Part shown: positions 27,525-35,590 of the stretch, in pieces
How the letters are laid out: the number at the start of each line of letters is the position of its first letter
Position numbering within the stretch: position 1 is the first letter of the stretch
Origin: Streptomyces rubiginosohelvolus
GTDB taxonomy: Bacteria > Actinomycetota > Actinomycetes > Streptomycetales > Streptomycetaceae
Reading direction: 5' to 3'
Assembly: GCF_014649875.1 (NCBI RefSeq)
Contig: NZ_BMTW01000001.1
Span: forward strand, 496,001 to 560,000
DNA: 64,000 bases
Translations under genes and position numbers: made by a program
Notes under the pieces: generated by a model
Told to the model about the DNA's origin: nothing
The model's database searches: none
Seen by the model: the letters and a program-made list of their open reading frames with translations, nothing else

Positions 27525-28385
27525 ATGAGCATCGTTGTCACCGGAGCCACTGGCGCACTCGGCCGCCTCGTCGTCGACGCCCTGCTGGCCACCGTCCCGG
27601 CCGGCGAGGTCGTAGCGGTCGTGCGCGACAAGGAGAAGGCCGCCGCTCTGGCCGCCCGGGGCGTAGAACTGCGCATCGCGGACTACAGCGCCCCCGAGAC
27701 CCTCGCCGGAGCCTTCCGGTCCGGCGACCGGGTGCTGCTGATCTCCGGCAGCGAGGTGGGCCGGCGGGTGGCGCAGCACGCCGCGGTCATCGACGCGGCC
27801 AAGGCGGCGGGCGTCGCCCAGCTCGCGTACACCGGCATCCTCGGCGGACCGGACGCGGACTTCGCGCTGGCCGACGAGCACAAGGCCACCGAGCAGCTGA
27901 TCCTCGACTCCGGGCTGCCGTACACCTTCCTGCGCAACGGCTGGTACACGGAGAACTACACCGCCAACCTGGCCCCGGTCCTGGAGCACCGCGCGGTCGT
28001 CGCCAACGCGGGCGAGGGCCGTATCGCCTCCGCCTCCCGGGCCGACTTCGCCGCCGCCGCGGCCGCCGTGCTCACCGGGGACGGCCACCTGAACACCACC
28101 TACGAGCTGAGCGGCGACACCGCCTGGTCGCTGGCCGAGTACGCCGCGGTGATCTCCGGGCTGACCGGCGAGACGATCGCGTACAACAACGTCCCGGCCG
28201 CCACGCACCAGGAGATCCTGGTCGGCGCGGGGCTGCCCGAGGGCTTCGCGGCGATCCTCGTCGACGTGGACGAGGCGATCGGGCGCGGCCGCCTCGCGGG
28301 GACGAGCGGCGACCTCGCGCGGCTCATCGGCCGCCCGACGACGCCCCTCGCCGAGACCGTGCGCGCCGCCCTGTCCGCCGCCTGA
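27525..28385 (+). CDS. NmrA-like NAD(P)-dependent oxidoreductase (QorB-type)
   Basis: A 286-residue atypical short-chain dehydrogenase. It begins MSIVVTGATGALGRLVVDAL with the GATGALG cofactor loop, and carries VLLISGSEVGRRVAQH, YTGILGG and YTFLRNGWYTENY, the pattern of QorB/YtfG quinone reductases. Divergent HxlR control supports a role in quinone or electrophile detoxification. A good ribosome site is not obvious within 10 bases of the start. Confidence 0.88.
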   Translation: MSIVVTGATGALGRLVVDALLATVPAGEVVAVVRDKEKAAALAARGVELRIADYSAPETLAGAFRSGDRVLLISGSEVGRRVAQHAAVIDAAKAAGVAQLAYTGILGGPDADFALADEHKATEQLILDSGLPYTFLRNGWYTENYTANLAPVLEHRAVVANAGEGRIASASRADFAAAAAAVLTGDGHLNTTYELSGDTAWSLAEYAAVISGLTGETIAYNNVPAATHQEILVGAGLPEGFAAILVDVDEAIGRGRLAGTSGDLARLIGRPTTPLAETVRAALSAA

Positions 28386-28566
28386 GCCGCGACGCACACC
28401 CCACGAAATCCCCGGCTGAGCCACGAGGCGCCCCCCGCGAACCGACCCGCACGGCACTGTCATGAGTGTTTCCGTGAGACGGCTATGACACGAAGCCTTT
28501 CCGGCGCTACCGTCGTGCCGTCGGCCGGATACGGCCGTCGCGCGCGGGCAGGCCGGGAGGGCACAC

Positions 28567-29547
28567 GTGGAGGGCAAGAACGAGCAGCGGGCGGGCCTGC
28601 TGTACGGAATCGGCGCGTACGGGATGTGGGGCCTGGTCCCGCTGTTCTGGCCGCTGCTCGAACCGTCCGGGGCGATCGAGATCCTCGCCCACCGGATGGT
28701 CTGGTCGCTGGGCGTCGTCGCCGTCGCCCTGCTGTTCGTACGCCGCTGGGCCTGGATCGGCGAACTGCTCCGCGACCGGCGCAAGCTGGGGCTGATATCG
28801 GTGGCGGCGACGACGATCTCCGTCAACTGGGGCCTCTACATCTGGGCCGTGAACAACGGGCACGTCGTCGAGGCCTCGCTCGGCTACTTCATCAATCCGC
28901 TGGTCACCATCGCCCTGGGTGTCCTGCTGCTGGGCGAACGGCTGCGCCCCGCCCAGTGGGCCGCGGTGGCCATCAGCGTGGCCGCCGTCCTTGTTCTGGC
29001 GATCGGGTACGGCAAGCCGCCCTGGGTCTCGCTGGTGCTGGCGTTCTCGTTCGCCACGTACGGCCTGATCAAGAAGAAGGTGAACATGGGCGGCCTGGAG
29101 TCCCTGGCTGCCGAGACCGCCGTGCTCTTCGTGCCCGCGCTCGGCTTCCTGCTCTGGCTGGCCGCCACCGGCGAGTCGACGTTCACGGCCGGGGGCACGG
29201 GGCACGGCTTCCTGCTCGCCGCGACGGGCATCGTCACCGCGCTCCCGCTGATCTGCTTCGGCGCGGCGGCGATCCGGGTGCCGCTGTCCACGCTGGGACT
29301 CCTCCAGTATCTGGCCCCGGTCTTCCAGTTCGGTCTGGGCGTCCTCTACTTCCACGAGGCGATGCCGCCCGAGCGGTGGGCCGGGTTCGCCCTCGTGTGG
29401 CTCGCCCTGTCGCTGCTGACCTGGGACGCGCTGCGCACCGCGCGGCGCAACCGGGTGCTCGCGGCGGAGCTGCTGGCGACGGCGGCGGCCGCCCCGGGTG
29501 CCGCCGCGACCGCCACCCCGGACGCGGCAGAACAAAAGATTACCTAG
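28567..29547 (+). CDS. rarD: EamA-family permease RarD
   Basis: A 326-residue membrane protein with ten predicted helices in two EamA halves. The RarD-type signature appears as GAYGMWGLVPLFWPLL at the N-terminus, EILAHRMVWSLG, and NWGLYIWAVNNGHVVEASLGYFINPL. RarD proteins are linked to chloramphenicol resistance and amino acid or metabolite efflux, though the substrate is not known here. Start GTG 28567 after GGGAGG. An inverted repeat TGTCAT/ATGACA (28458-28490) lies in the promoter region. Confidence 0.93.
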   Translation: MEGKNEQRAGLLYGIGAYGMWGLVPLFWPLLEPSGAIEILAHRMVWSLGVVAVALLFVRRWAWIGELLRDRRKLGLISVAATTISVNWGLYIWAVNNGHVVEASLGYFINPLVTIALGVLLLGERLRPAQWAAVAISVAAVLVLAIGYGKPPWVSLVLAFSFATYGLIKKKVNMGGLESLAAETAVLFVPALGFLLWLAATGESTFTAGGTGHGFLLAATGIVTALPLICFGAAAIRVPLSTLGLLQYLAPVFQFGLGVLYFHEAMPPERWAGFALVWLALSLLTWDALRTARRNRVLAAELLATAAAAPGAAATATPDAAEQKIT

Positions 29548-29613
29548 TTGCTTTTCTTACTCGGTTACGTTTATCTGGTCCCGGACCACCGGAAGCGTGA
29601 CCGAGGGAGAGGC

Positions 29614-31326
29614 ATGGGCATGACCGACGTACTCATCGTGGGAGCGGGACCCACCGGGCTGGTGCTGGCCTGCGATCTGGCCCGGCGCGGGGCCGCCGTA
29701 CGGATTGTGGACCGGTCCCCCGTGCCGCCGCGCACCTCGCGCGCCAAGGGCCCCAACGCCCGGTCCCTGGAGATCCTGGACGACCTCGGGGTGGCCGAGG
29801 AGGTGCTCGCCGCCGGTTCGGCCCCGCTGCCGATGCTGAAGTACCGCGACCGCCTCCCGGTCGCGGAGACCGATCCGTGGGCGGACTCCGCTCCGTCCCC
29901 GGACGCCCCCTACGACCGCGGCCGGCTGATCGCCCAGTGGCGGCTGGAGGAGATCCTCCGCGACCGGCTTGCCGGGTACGGCGTCCGCGTCGAGCTGGGC
30001 CGCGAGGTCACGGGGCTGGCGGAGGGGCCCGGCGGGCGGCACGTGGACGTGACGTTCGCGGAGGGCCGGACGGAACGCGCGCGGTACGTCGTCGGGTGCG
30101 ACGGCGCCCACAGCTCCGTACGGAAACTGCTCGGGATCGGGTTCGAGGGGACCACCGCCGAGGACCAGGTGATGGTCTGCGGCGATGTCGACCTGGCCGA
30201 CGGCGCCCTGGACCGTACCCGCTGGCACCAGTGGTTCGACGAGGACGGCACGGTCATGCTCTGCCCGATCCCCGGTACGCGCACGGGCTGGTGGTTCCAG
30301 GCGGGGCCGGAGCGGGACGGGCGGGGCCGGCCGCTCGCACCCACCGCCGACGGGTTCCGGCGGCTGCTCGCCCGCCACACCGGGCTGCCCGGCCGGGCCC
30401 TGACGCGGGCCGAGCTGCTGTCGACGTACCGGGTCAACGTGCGGATGGCGGACCGGTTCCGCGCCGGGCGGGTCTTCCTCGCGGGCGACGCGGCGCACGT
30501 CCACGCCGTCGCGGGCGGCCTCGGCATGAACACGGGTATCCAGGACGCGTTCAACCTGGGCTGGAAGCTGGGTCTGGCGCTCGCCGGTCACGCGGGCCCG
30601 GAGCTGCTGGACACGTACGAGGAGGAGCGGCTTCCGGTGGCCGCCCGGACCCTGGACCTCACCTCGGAGCGGCTGCGGGCCACGCTGGAGGCGATCCGCC
30701 GGCCCGGCGGCGGCCTGGACGCGGCGATCACCCCGGACACGACCGGCCTGGGCGTCGGCTACCGCTGGAGCTCCCTGGCCCGGGGGCACGCCGCGGCCCC
30801 GAAGGCCGGGGACGGCTCGCCGGAGGCCCCGGACGCCGAGGTCCGGACGGCGCGGGACGGCGAACGGCCCGTTCCGCGGCCCGGTGACCGGGCCCCCGAC
30901 GCCCCGTGCGTGGACGCCGTCACCGGGGCCCGCACCCGCCTCCACCGCGTCTTCGCGGGCCCCCGCACCACAGTCCTCGGCTTCGGCCCGGGCAGTGCGG
31001 CGGCCCTGCGCGAGGTGGCGGCCGCGTACGGGGACGCCGGGGTGCGGATCTGCCGCGTGTACGCGGCGCACGAGGACCGGGCGGCGTCCGCCCCGGGAGA
31101 GGCGGTCGTCGACGACGAGGGCCACGCCGCCGCCGCGTACGGGAGGGGAGCCTCCGACGGTACGGGTACGGGTACGAGCACCGTCGTGGTCGTCCGCCCC
31201 GACCACCACCTGGGCCTGTCCGCCCCGGCGGCCGACACCCGCTCCGTACACGCGTATCTGCACCGGCTCCACGGAGCGGCCCGGTCCGCGGAACGGTTCT
31301 CCGGCATTGGTGGACGCCGCCGGTAA
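29614..31326 (+). CDS. FAD-dependent aromatic monooxygenase (PheA/TfdB, Rox-like family)
   Basis: A 570-residue class A flavoprotein monooxygenase. The FAD loop is DVLIVGAGPTGLVLACDLAR, followed by the DG motif VGCDGAHSSVRKLLG (FAD/NADPH) and the GD motif FLAGDAAHVHAVAGGLGMN. The last 150 residues are the thioredoxin-like domain seen in aromatic hydroxylases and rifampicin monooxygenases. The start is ATG 29614 with GGGAGAGG; a second ATG two codons later is possible. It stands alone after rarD with an AT-rich 66-base promoter. Confidence 0.88.
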   Translation: MGMTDVLIVGAGPTGLVLACDLARRGAAVRIVDRSPVPPRTSRAKGPNARSLEILDDLGVAEEVLAAGSAPLPMLKYRDRLPVAETDPWADSAPSPDAPYDRGRLIAQWRLEEILRDRLAGYGVRVELGREVTGLAEGPGGRHVDVTFAEGRTERARYVVGCDGAHSSVRKLLGIGFEGTTAEDQVMVCGDVDLADGALDRTRWHQWFDEDGTVMLCPIPGTRTGWWFQAGPERDGRGRPLAPTADGFRRLLARHTGLPGRALTRAELLSTYRVNVRMADRFRAGRVFLAGDAAHVHAVAGGLGMNTGIQDAFNLGWKLGLALAGHAGPELLDTYEEERLPVAARTLDLTSERLRATLEAIRRPGGGLDAAITPDTTGLGVGYRWSSLARGHAAAPKAGDGSPEAPDAEVRTARDGERPVPRPGDRAPDAPCVDAVTGARTRLHRVFAGPRTTVLGFGPGSAAALREVAAAYGDAGVRICRVYAAHEDRAASAPGEAVVDDEGHAAAAYGRGASDGTGTGTSTVVVVRPDHHLGLSAPAADTRSVHAYLHRLHGAARSAERFSGIGGRRR

Positions 31327-31366
31327 AGGCTGATTGAGTGCCCGGATGGGGACTGTCCTGGGGGCC

Positions 31367-31882
31367 ATGAGGAACGTGCGGTGGCACGAGCTGCAGCATG
31401 CCTACGGCTCCGCGTCGCAGGTTCCCGGGGTGCTGTCGCGGATCGCCTGGGGCGACGCGCCGTCCTCGGGCGAGGCGCTGAACGATCTGGAGCGGTGGAT
31501 CGGCACCCCGCCCGTCTTCGACTCGACGGCGGCGACGGTGCCGTTCCTCTGGGAGCTGGCGGCGACGGACACGGTCCGGGACCGGGCGGGCGTGCTGGAC
31601 CTGCTCGCCACGATCCTGGCCGCCGGGAACCCCGAGCACCCGGCGTGGACCCGCGCCGCGCACGAGGCGGTGGCGGAGGGGCGTGGCACGGCCGTCCGGC
31701 TGGCCGCCGCGGTGCCGGACGCGCGCGGGGCACGCCGTGTGTCCGGACCGCCCGACACACCCGAGTCCGGGGGCCCCTCCCCCGCGCAGGCACTGCGCAC
31801 GGCGGCGACGCGTCTGCTGGCCGCGATCGACGGGCACACGTGCCCCGCCTGCCCCTCCCCCGGACCCGGCATAGAGGCATAA
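31367..31882 (+). CDS. Uncharacterised helical protein (HEAT-like)
   Basis: A 171-residue protein I cannot assign. The first 90 residues look like paired helices (IAWGDAPSSGEALNDLERWI, AATVPFLWELAATDTVRDRAGVLDLLATILAAG), as in short HEAT-like repeats found in streptomycete proteins of unknown function. The C-terminus is disordered and ends in CPACPSPGPGIEA. Start choice is weak: ATG 31367 has GGGGGC close upstream, but an in-frame ATG at 31346 is equally open. Confidence 0.6.
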   Translation: MRNVRWHELQHAYGSASQVPGVLSRIAWGDAPSSGEALNDLERWIGTPPVFDSTAATVPFLWELAATDTVRDRAGVLDLLATILAAGNPEHPAWTRAAHEAVAEGRGTAVRLAAAVPDARGARRVSGPPDTPESGGPSPAQALRTAATRLLAAIDGHTCPACPSPGPGIEA

Positions 31883-31902
31883 GGGCGTACAGGCGTACGA
31901 GC

Positions 31903-32292
31903 TCAGGTCAGCTCGGCCCCGATCCGGTCCATCACGCCCTTCCAGTGCGTACGGCGCTCCTCGCGCTCCTCGGCGCTCGCCAGGCGCTCCTGGTGGAAGC
32001 GCAGCACGGTCCGGTCCTCGGAGCTGCCGGGCGTCACGGCCACCTGGACGGTGGAGGTCCCGTGGGTGAGGCGGACCCGGTCGCCGGGGCGGTAGCTGCG
32101 GATCTCGCCCTCGGTGCCGTCCGCCGTGCGGTACGGAGCCCCCTTCTCGGTGGGCAGCGGGCCGTCGAGGCCGAGCCAGAGCGCGGCGCCCTCCGGGCCG
32201 GCGACGAAGTCCCACACGGCGGTCAGCGGTCGGTGGATGGTCCGGGAGACGCCGATCTCCCAGCCTGCGTCCTGCGTGAGTCCGGTCGGCAT
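31903..32292 (-). CDS. SRPBCC (AHSA1/START-like) domain protein
   Basis: A 129-residue single-domain protein of the Bet v1/AHSA1 fold: VSRTIHRPLTAVWDFV near the N-terminus, a middle strand region GTEGEIRSYRPGDRVRLTHG and the C-terminal helix with HWKGVMDRIGAEL. Such proteins bind hydrophobic ligands. It lies 30 bases after the CGNR regulator gene on the same strand and is probably controlled by it. Confidence 0.85.
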   Translation of the reverse strand: MPTGLTQDAGWEIGVSRTIHRPLTAVWDFVAGPEGAALWLGLDGPLPTEKGAPYRTADGTEGEIRSYRPGDRVRLTHGTSTVQVAVTPGSSEDRTVLRFHQERLASAEEREERRTHWKGVMDRIGAELT

Positions 32293-32322
32293 GACGGATA
32301 CCCCTTCGTCTGTCGGTTCTGG

Positions 32323-32985
32323 TCAGTCGGTGCAGCCCGGGACTTCCCCGTCGGGGGCGGTGAGCCGGGCGCGGTGGGCGCGGACCTTGTGCCGGTTGCC
32401 GCAGCGCTCCATCGAGCACCAGCGGCGCTTGCCGGGGCGGGAGGTGTCCACGAACAGCAGTCGGCAGTCGTGCGCGCCGCAGGTGCGGATGCGGTGGGCG
32501 TACGCCCCGGTGAACAGGTCGATCGCATCGCGGGCGACGGTGGACAGCAGCCCGGTCCCGGTGCCGCCCGGTGTCCATGACCGCTCACCGCCCACGGTCA
32601 GCCGGGACGTCAACGACGGCCGGGCCGCCGCGTCGTTGAGGGTGGCGAGGTCGTCCGGGGCCGGAGGCTCCTCCCGCACCCGGCTCTCCGTGATCCGCCA
32701 GAGCGCATCGCGCAGCGCCCGCGCGTCCGCCACCTCCGCCGCACTCACGGCGAGCCCTCCGCCCGGGCGCGAACCGGATCCGGCACCGAGCCCGCCCGGC
32801 AGCCGGCTCTCCTCCGCCCAGCGGACCAGGTCGGCCGGCTCGTGCAGCACCTCGAAGTACGACAGCGGGCCGGGTCCGCCGGTCGGCAGCAGCTCCAGGC
32901 ACAGTGCGCCCGGATCGAACCGGAACGAACTGCCGTCCGGGTGCCGCAGGACCAGCCCCGGCGTGTTGGTTGCCCTTCCGCTCAT
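32323..32985 (-). CDS. ABATE-domain regulator with CGNR zinc finger
   Basis: A 220-residue protein of the stress-response regulator family with an N-terminal ABATE (putative ligand-binding) domain and a C-terminal CGNR zinc finger, CGAHDCRLLF to CSMERCGNRHKVRAHR. The start is placed at ATG 32983-32985 because the longer version would overlap the divergent VOC gene by two bases. No ribosome site precedes it, but a -10-like TATAGT lies 6 bases upstream on this strand, suggesting a leaderless mRNA. Confidence 0.85.
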   Translation of the reverse strand: MSGRATNTPGLVLRHPDGSSFRFDPGALCLELLPTGGPGPLSYFEVLHEPADLVRWAEESRLPGGLGAGSGSRPGGGLAVSAAEVADARALRDALWRITESRVREEPPAPDDLATLNDAAARPSLTSRLTVGGERSWTPGGTGTGLLSTVARDAIDLFTGAYAHRIRTCGAHDCRLLFVDTSRPGKRRWCSMERCGNRHKVRAHRARLTAPDGEVPGCTD

Positions 32986-33007
32986 GTAACCACTATAAAC
33001 GGTTTCC
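32986..33007. promoter_or_regulatory. 22-bp divergent promoter, apparently leaderless on both sides
   Basis: Only 22 bases separate the two start codons. On the plus strand TATAAA (32994-32999) ends 8 bases before the VOC ATG, with TTGCCC at 32970-32975 as -35 (18-base spacer). On the minus strand TATAGT (32992-32997) ends 6 bases before the CGNR ATG. The two -10 elements overlap. Neither gene has a Shine-Dalgarno sequence. Short AACC/GGTT arms flank the overlap and may be an operator. Confidence 0.6.
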
Positions 33008-33475
33008 ATGACGGAGACACCGACACAGCCACTGTCCTGGAAGCTCGTGATCGACAGCGCCGACCCGCACGCACAGGCCGGGTTCTGGGCGGAGGCCCTG
33101 GGCTACGTCGTCGAGGACAACAGCCCGCTGGTCAAGCAGCTGCTCGCGGCCGGAGCCGTGCCCGAGGCCATCACGACCCACGCCCACGGCCGCCGCGCCT
33201 GGCTCGACCTGGCGGCGGCCCGGCACCCGGACGACCCGTACGACGAGGTCAGCGGTACGGGGCAGGGGCGGCGGCTGCTGTTCCAGCGGGTACCGGAGCC
33301 GAAGACGGTGAAGAACCGCGTCCACATCGACGTGCACTCCGCCCCGGGGCAGCGCGACGCGGAGGCGGAACGGCTGACGGCGCTGGGCGCGCGGGCCCTG
33401 CGCGCGGTCGACGAACAGGGCGGAAGCTGGATCGTGATGACCGACCCCGAGGGCAATGAGTTCTGCCTGAACTGA
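33008..33475 (+). CDS. VOC-family (glyoxalase/dioxygenase superfamily) protein
   Basis: A 155-residue protein with the beta-alpha-beta-beta-beta repeat of the vicinal oxygen chelate fold: LVIDSADPHAQAGFWAEALGY at the start of the first repeat, NRVHIDVHS in the second, and IVMTDPEGNEFCLN at the C-terminus. Substrate unknown; members include glyoxalases, antibiotic-binding and bleomycin-resistance proteins. The divergent CGNR regulator is its probable controller. Confidence 0.88.
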   Translation: MTETPTQPLSWKLVIDSADPHAQAGFWAEALGYVVEDNSPLVKQLLAAGAVPEAITTHAHGRRAWLDLAAARHPDDPYDEVSGTGQGRRLLFQRVPEPKTVKNRVHIDVHSAPGQRDAEAERLTALGARALRAVDEQGGSWIVMTDPEGNEFCLN

Positions 33476-33547
33476 GCACCGGTCCGGCCAGGTCGGGCAC
33501 CCGGGCCGGGTCGGGCGCCTCACCCGCCGGGCCCGGCCGCCCTCACC

Positions 33548-34147
33548 TCAGGACGACGGACGCACCTCCCGCAGACCCCGCAGCAGCAGGTCCACCAGCC
33601 GCCGCGGATCGTAACGCGGATCGTCGTCCCGCCCCACGCACAGATTCCCGACCCCGCGCATCAGCTCATAGGGCTCGACGCCGGGCCGGGCCTCCCCCGC
33701 ACCGGCCGCCGCGTCGAGCAACTGCCCGCAGACGGGCACCAGGCGGTCGAGGAAGTAGGCGTGCAGCGCCTCGAAGCCGCCGCTGTCCGAGCGCAGCGCG
33801 TCGGCGAGCCCGTGCTTCGTGACCAGGAAGTCGACGAAGAGGTCCACCCACCGCTCCAGCGCGGTGAACGGGGACTCCTCCTCGGCCAGCAGGGCCGGCC
33901 CCGCCTCGGCGCAGGCCTCGACCTGGTGGCGGTAGACGGCCACCACCAGGTCCGCCCGGGTCGGGAAGTGCCGGTAGATCGTGCCCATCCCGACCCCGGC
34001 CCGCTTGGCGATCTCGCGGATCGGCGCGTCGACCCCCGAGGTCACGAACACCTCGGCGGCGGCAGCGAGCAGCGTCTGCTGATTGCGTACCGCATCGGCC
34101 CGCTTCGGCCGTGCGGACGCCCCTCGGGCTTCATCGGCGGCAGCCAC
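33548..34147 (-). CDS. TetR/AcrR-family repressor
   Basis: A 199-residue regulator: helix-turn-helix within IREIAKRAGVGMGTIYRHFPTRADLV (residues about 42-68), then a helical ligand domain. It has none of the features of the gamma-butyrolactone receptors that I can identify. It is divergent from an alpha/beta hydrolase whose promoter carries two matching palindromes, which are its likely operators. Confidence 0.92.
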   Translation of the reverse strand: MAAADEARGASARPKRADAVRNQQTLLAAAAEVFVTSGVDAPIREIAKRAGVGMGTIYRHFPTRADLVVAVYRHQVEACAEAGPALLAEEESPFTALERWVDLFVDFLVTKHGLADALRSDSGGFEALHAYFLDRLVPVCGQLLDAAAGAGEARPGVEPYELMRGVGNLCVGRDDDPRYDPRRLVDLLLRGLREVRPSS

Positions 34148-34237
34148 CGCGCACCCCTCTCCTCACCTGCTCCGCCGTCACGGGACCCCGCCCGGGAACG
34201 GGAATCCATCGCCGGAATCCGTCACCGGGCATCGCCG

Positions 34238-34286
34238 TTGACAAAACGGAACAGCGCTCCGTATCGTAAATGGAACAACGCTCCGC
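34238..34286 (+). promoter_or_regulatory. Sigma-70-type promoter overlaid by two TetR-type operators
   Basis: A consensus -35 TTGACA (34238-34243) is followed after 18 bases by TATCGT (34262-34267). Two near-identical 15-base imperfect palindromes, CGGAACAGCGCTCCG (34247-34261) and TGGAACAACGCTCCG (34271-34285), fill the spacer and the start-site region, 24 bases apart. Occupation would block the promoter of the hydrolase gene. This is the best-defined promoter in the window. Confidence 0.75.
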
Positions 34287-34373
34287 TTCACTTTAGCCGA
34301 AGCCGGACGCTTCCACTCCCCTGCCCTGCCCTCCATCGGATCCGCGGCAGGGGCCTCCCGGAAGGGCTTCCCC

Positions 34374-35357
34374 ATGCGTACACCCTCCCCCGTCCTGTCC
34401 GTCGCCCCGCTGGTGCTCCCCACCCCCGACCGGGCCGTGGACCTGGAGCTCCGCGTCTCCCTGCCGCTGCCCCCGACCGGCACCGAGGCGCCCGGGGACG
34501 GTGACCGGCTGCCGGTCATCCTGCTCTCGCACGGCCAGGGCCACTCGAACAACCTCTCCTCCCTCAACGGCTACGCCCCCCTCGTCGCCTACTGGGCGGC
34601 GCACGGGTTCGCCGTGATCCAGCCGACCCACCTCAGCTCGACGACGCTGAGCCTGCCGCCCGAAACCCCGGGCGCACCCATGTACTGGCGCTCCCGCGCC
34701 GAGGACATGTCGCGTCTCATCGACCGGTTCGACGAGATCGAGGCGGGCGTCCCCGGACTCGTCGGCCGCCTGGACCGGGACCGGATCGCCGTCGTCGGGC
34801 ACTCGATGGGCGCCCACACGGCGGGCCTCCTGCTGGGCGCGAGCCTCACCGATCCCGACGACGGTACGGAGGTGGACCTGGCCGACCCCCGGATCAGGGC
34901 GGGCGTGGTGCTGGCCGGACCCGGCCGGGGCGGCGACGCGATCACCCCGCCCATGGCGGAGGCGCTGCCCTTCCTCACCACCACGGACTTCTCCCGGATG
35001 ACGACGCCCGCACTCGTGGTCAGGGGCGAGAAGGACGAGTCCGCCCATCTGACGGTCATGGGCCCGGACTGGCACGCCGACCCGTACGTCCTCGCCCCCG
35101 GTCCCAAGACCCTGCTCACCCTCTTCGCGGCGGAGCACGGCCTGGGCGGGATCTCCGGCTACGACGTCGCCGAGACGACCGACGAGAACCCCGCACGCGT
35201 CACCGCGGTCGCCCACCTCACCGCGGCCTACCTGCGCGGCGTGCTGTACGGCGACGACGCCGCGTGGCGGACGGCCGTCGAGACGCACGCGTCGGGCCCG
35301 GACGCGTTCGGACGGGTCGAGTCGAAGCAGGGCAGCGGCCGGACCGAGCCGAAGTAG
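34374..35357 (+). CDS. Alpha/beta hydrolase (chlorophyllase/dienelactone hydrolase-like)
   Basis: A 327-residue protein with VILLSHGQGHSNNLSSLNGYA (oxyanion region), the nucleophile elbow VVGHSMGAHTAGLL, and a strand containing ALVVRGEKDES with the likely acid. The histidine probably lies in AEHGLGGISGYD. No signal peptide is seen. Substrate unknown. It is probably induced when the divergent TetR regulator releases its two sites. Confidence 0.85.
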   Translation: MRTPSPVLSVAPLVLPTPDRAVDLELRVSLPLPPTGTEAPGDGDRLPVILLSHGQGHSNNLSSLNGYAPLVAYWAAHGFAVIQPTHLSSTTLSLPPETPGAPMYWRSRAEDMSRLIDRFDEIEAGVPGLVGRLDRDRIAVVGHSMGAHTAGLLLGASLTDPDDGTEVDLADPRIRAGVVLAGPGRGGDAITPPMAEALPFLTTTDFSRMTTPALVVRGEKDESAHLTVMGPDWHADPYVLAPGPKTLLTLFAAEHGLGGISGYDVAETTDENPARVTAVAHLTAAYLRGVLYGDDAAWRTAVETHASGPDAFGRVESKQGSGRTEPK

Positions 35358-35360
35358 CCG

Positions 35361-35504
35361 CAAGCGACGCCCGGGGGCGCCCCGCACGGCATCGTCCCCG
35401 TCCGCGACTCCAAGAACGTGAGCGGCCCGGCCCTCACCGTCCCCGCCGCCGCGTTCAGCGCCTTCGTCGCGGGCGTCCGGGCCGGAGACCTCGGCACGGC
35501 CTGA
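35361..35504 (+). pseudogene. C-terminal remnant of a DUF397 protein
   Basis: In the frame of the preceding gene and directly after its stop codon, the sequence encodes APHGIVPVRDSKNVSGPALT then about 24 residues ending AFVAGVRAGDLGTA and TGA. The VPVRDSK...GPAL...W/F-xxFVAGVRAG pattern is the C-terminal half of the DUF397 family (small partners of Xre regulators in Streptomyces). The N-terminal half with the WRKSSYS motif and a start codon are missing, so this is a decayed fragment. Confidence 0.6.
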
Positions 35505-35530
35505 GCCGCGCGAGCCGTACCGCGTACGAC

Positions 35531-35567
35531 GAAGCCCCGCCGCGCCCGACCCGCGCGGCGGGGCTTC
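35531..35567. terminator. Bidirectional hairpin before the enoyl-CoA hydratase gene end
   Basis: A perfect 14-bp stem, GAAGCCCCGCCGCG with CGCGGCGGGGCTTC, and a 9-base loop, between the hydrolase/DUF397 remnant and the convergent hydratase gene. Confidence 0.8.
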
Positions 35568-35590
35568 GCCGTTCGGCCCGGGGCCGTACG

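Noticed and set aside
28507-29535. 342-codon minus-strand open frame opposite rarD
   Set aside because: Gln/Arg/Gly-rich shadow of a membrane protein with no domain.
33548-34147. Gamma-butyrolactone receptor (ArpA-like) for the AfsA-type operon
   Set aside because: The TetR protein lacks ArpA-type motifs I would expect around the helix-turn-helix (for example GALYFHF), is 23 kb away, and has its own divergent target with matching operators.
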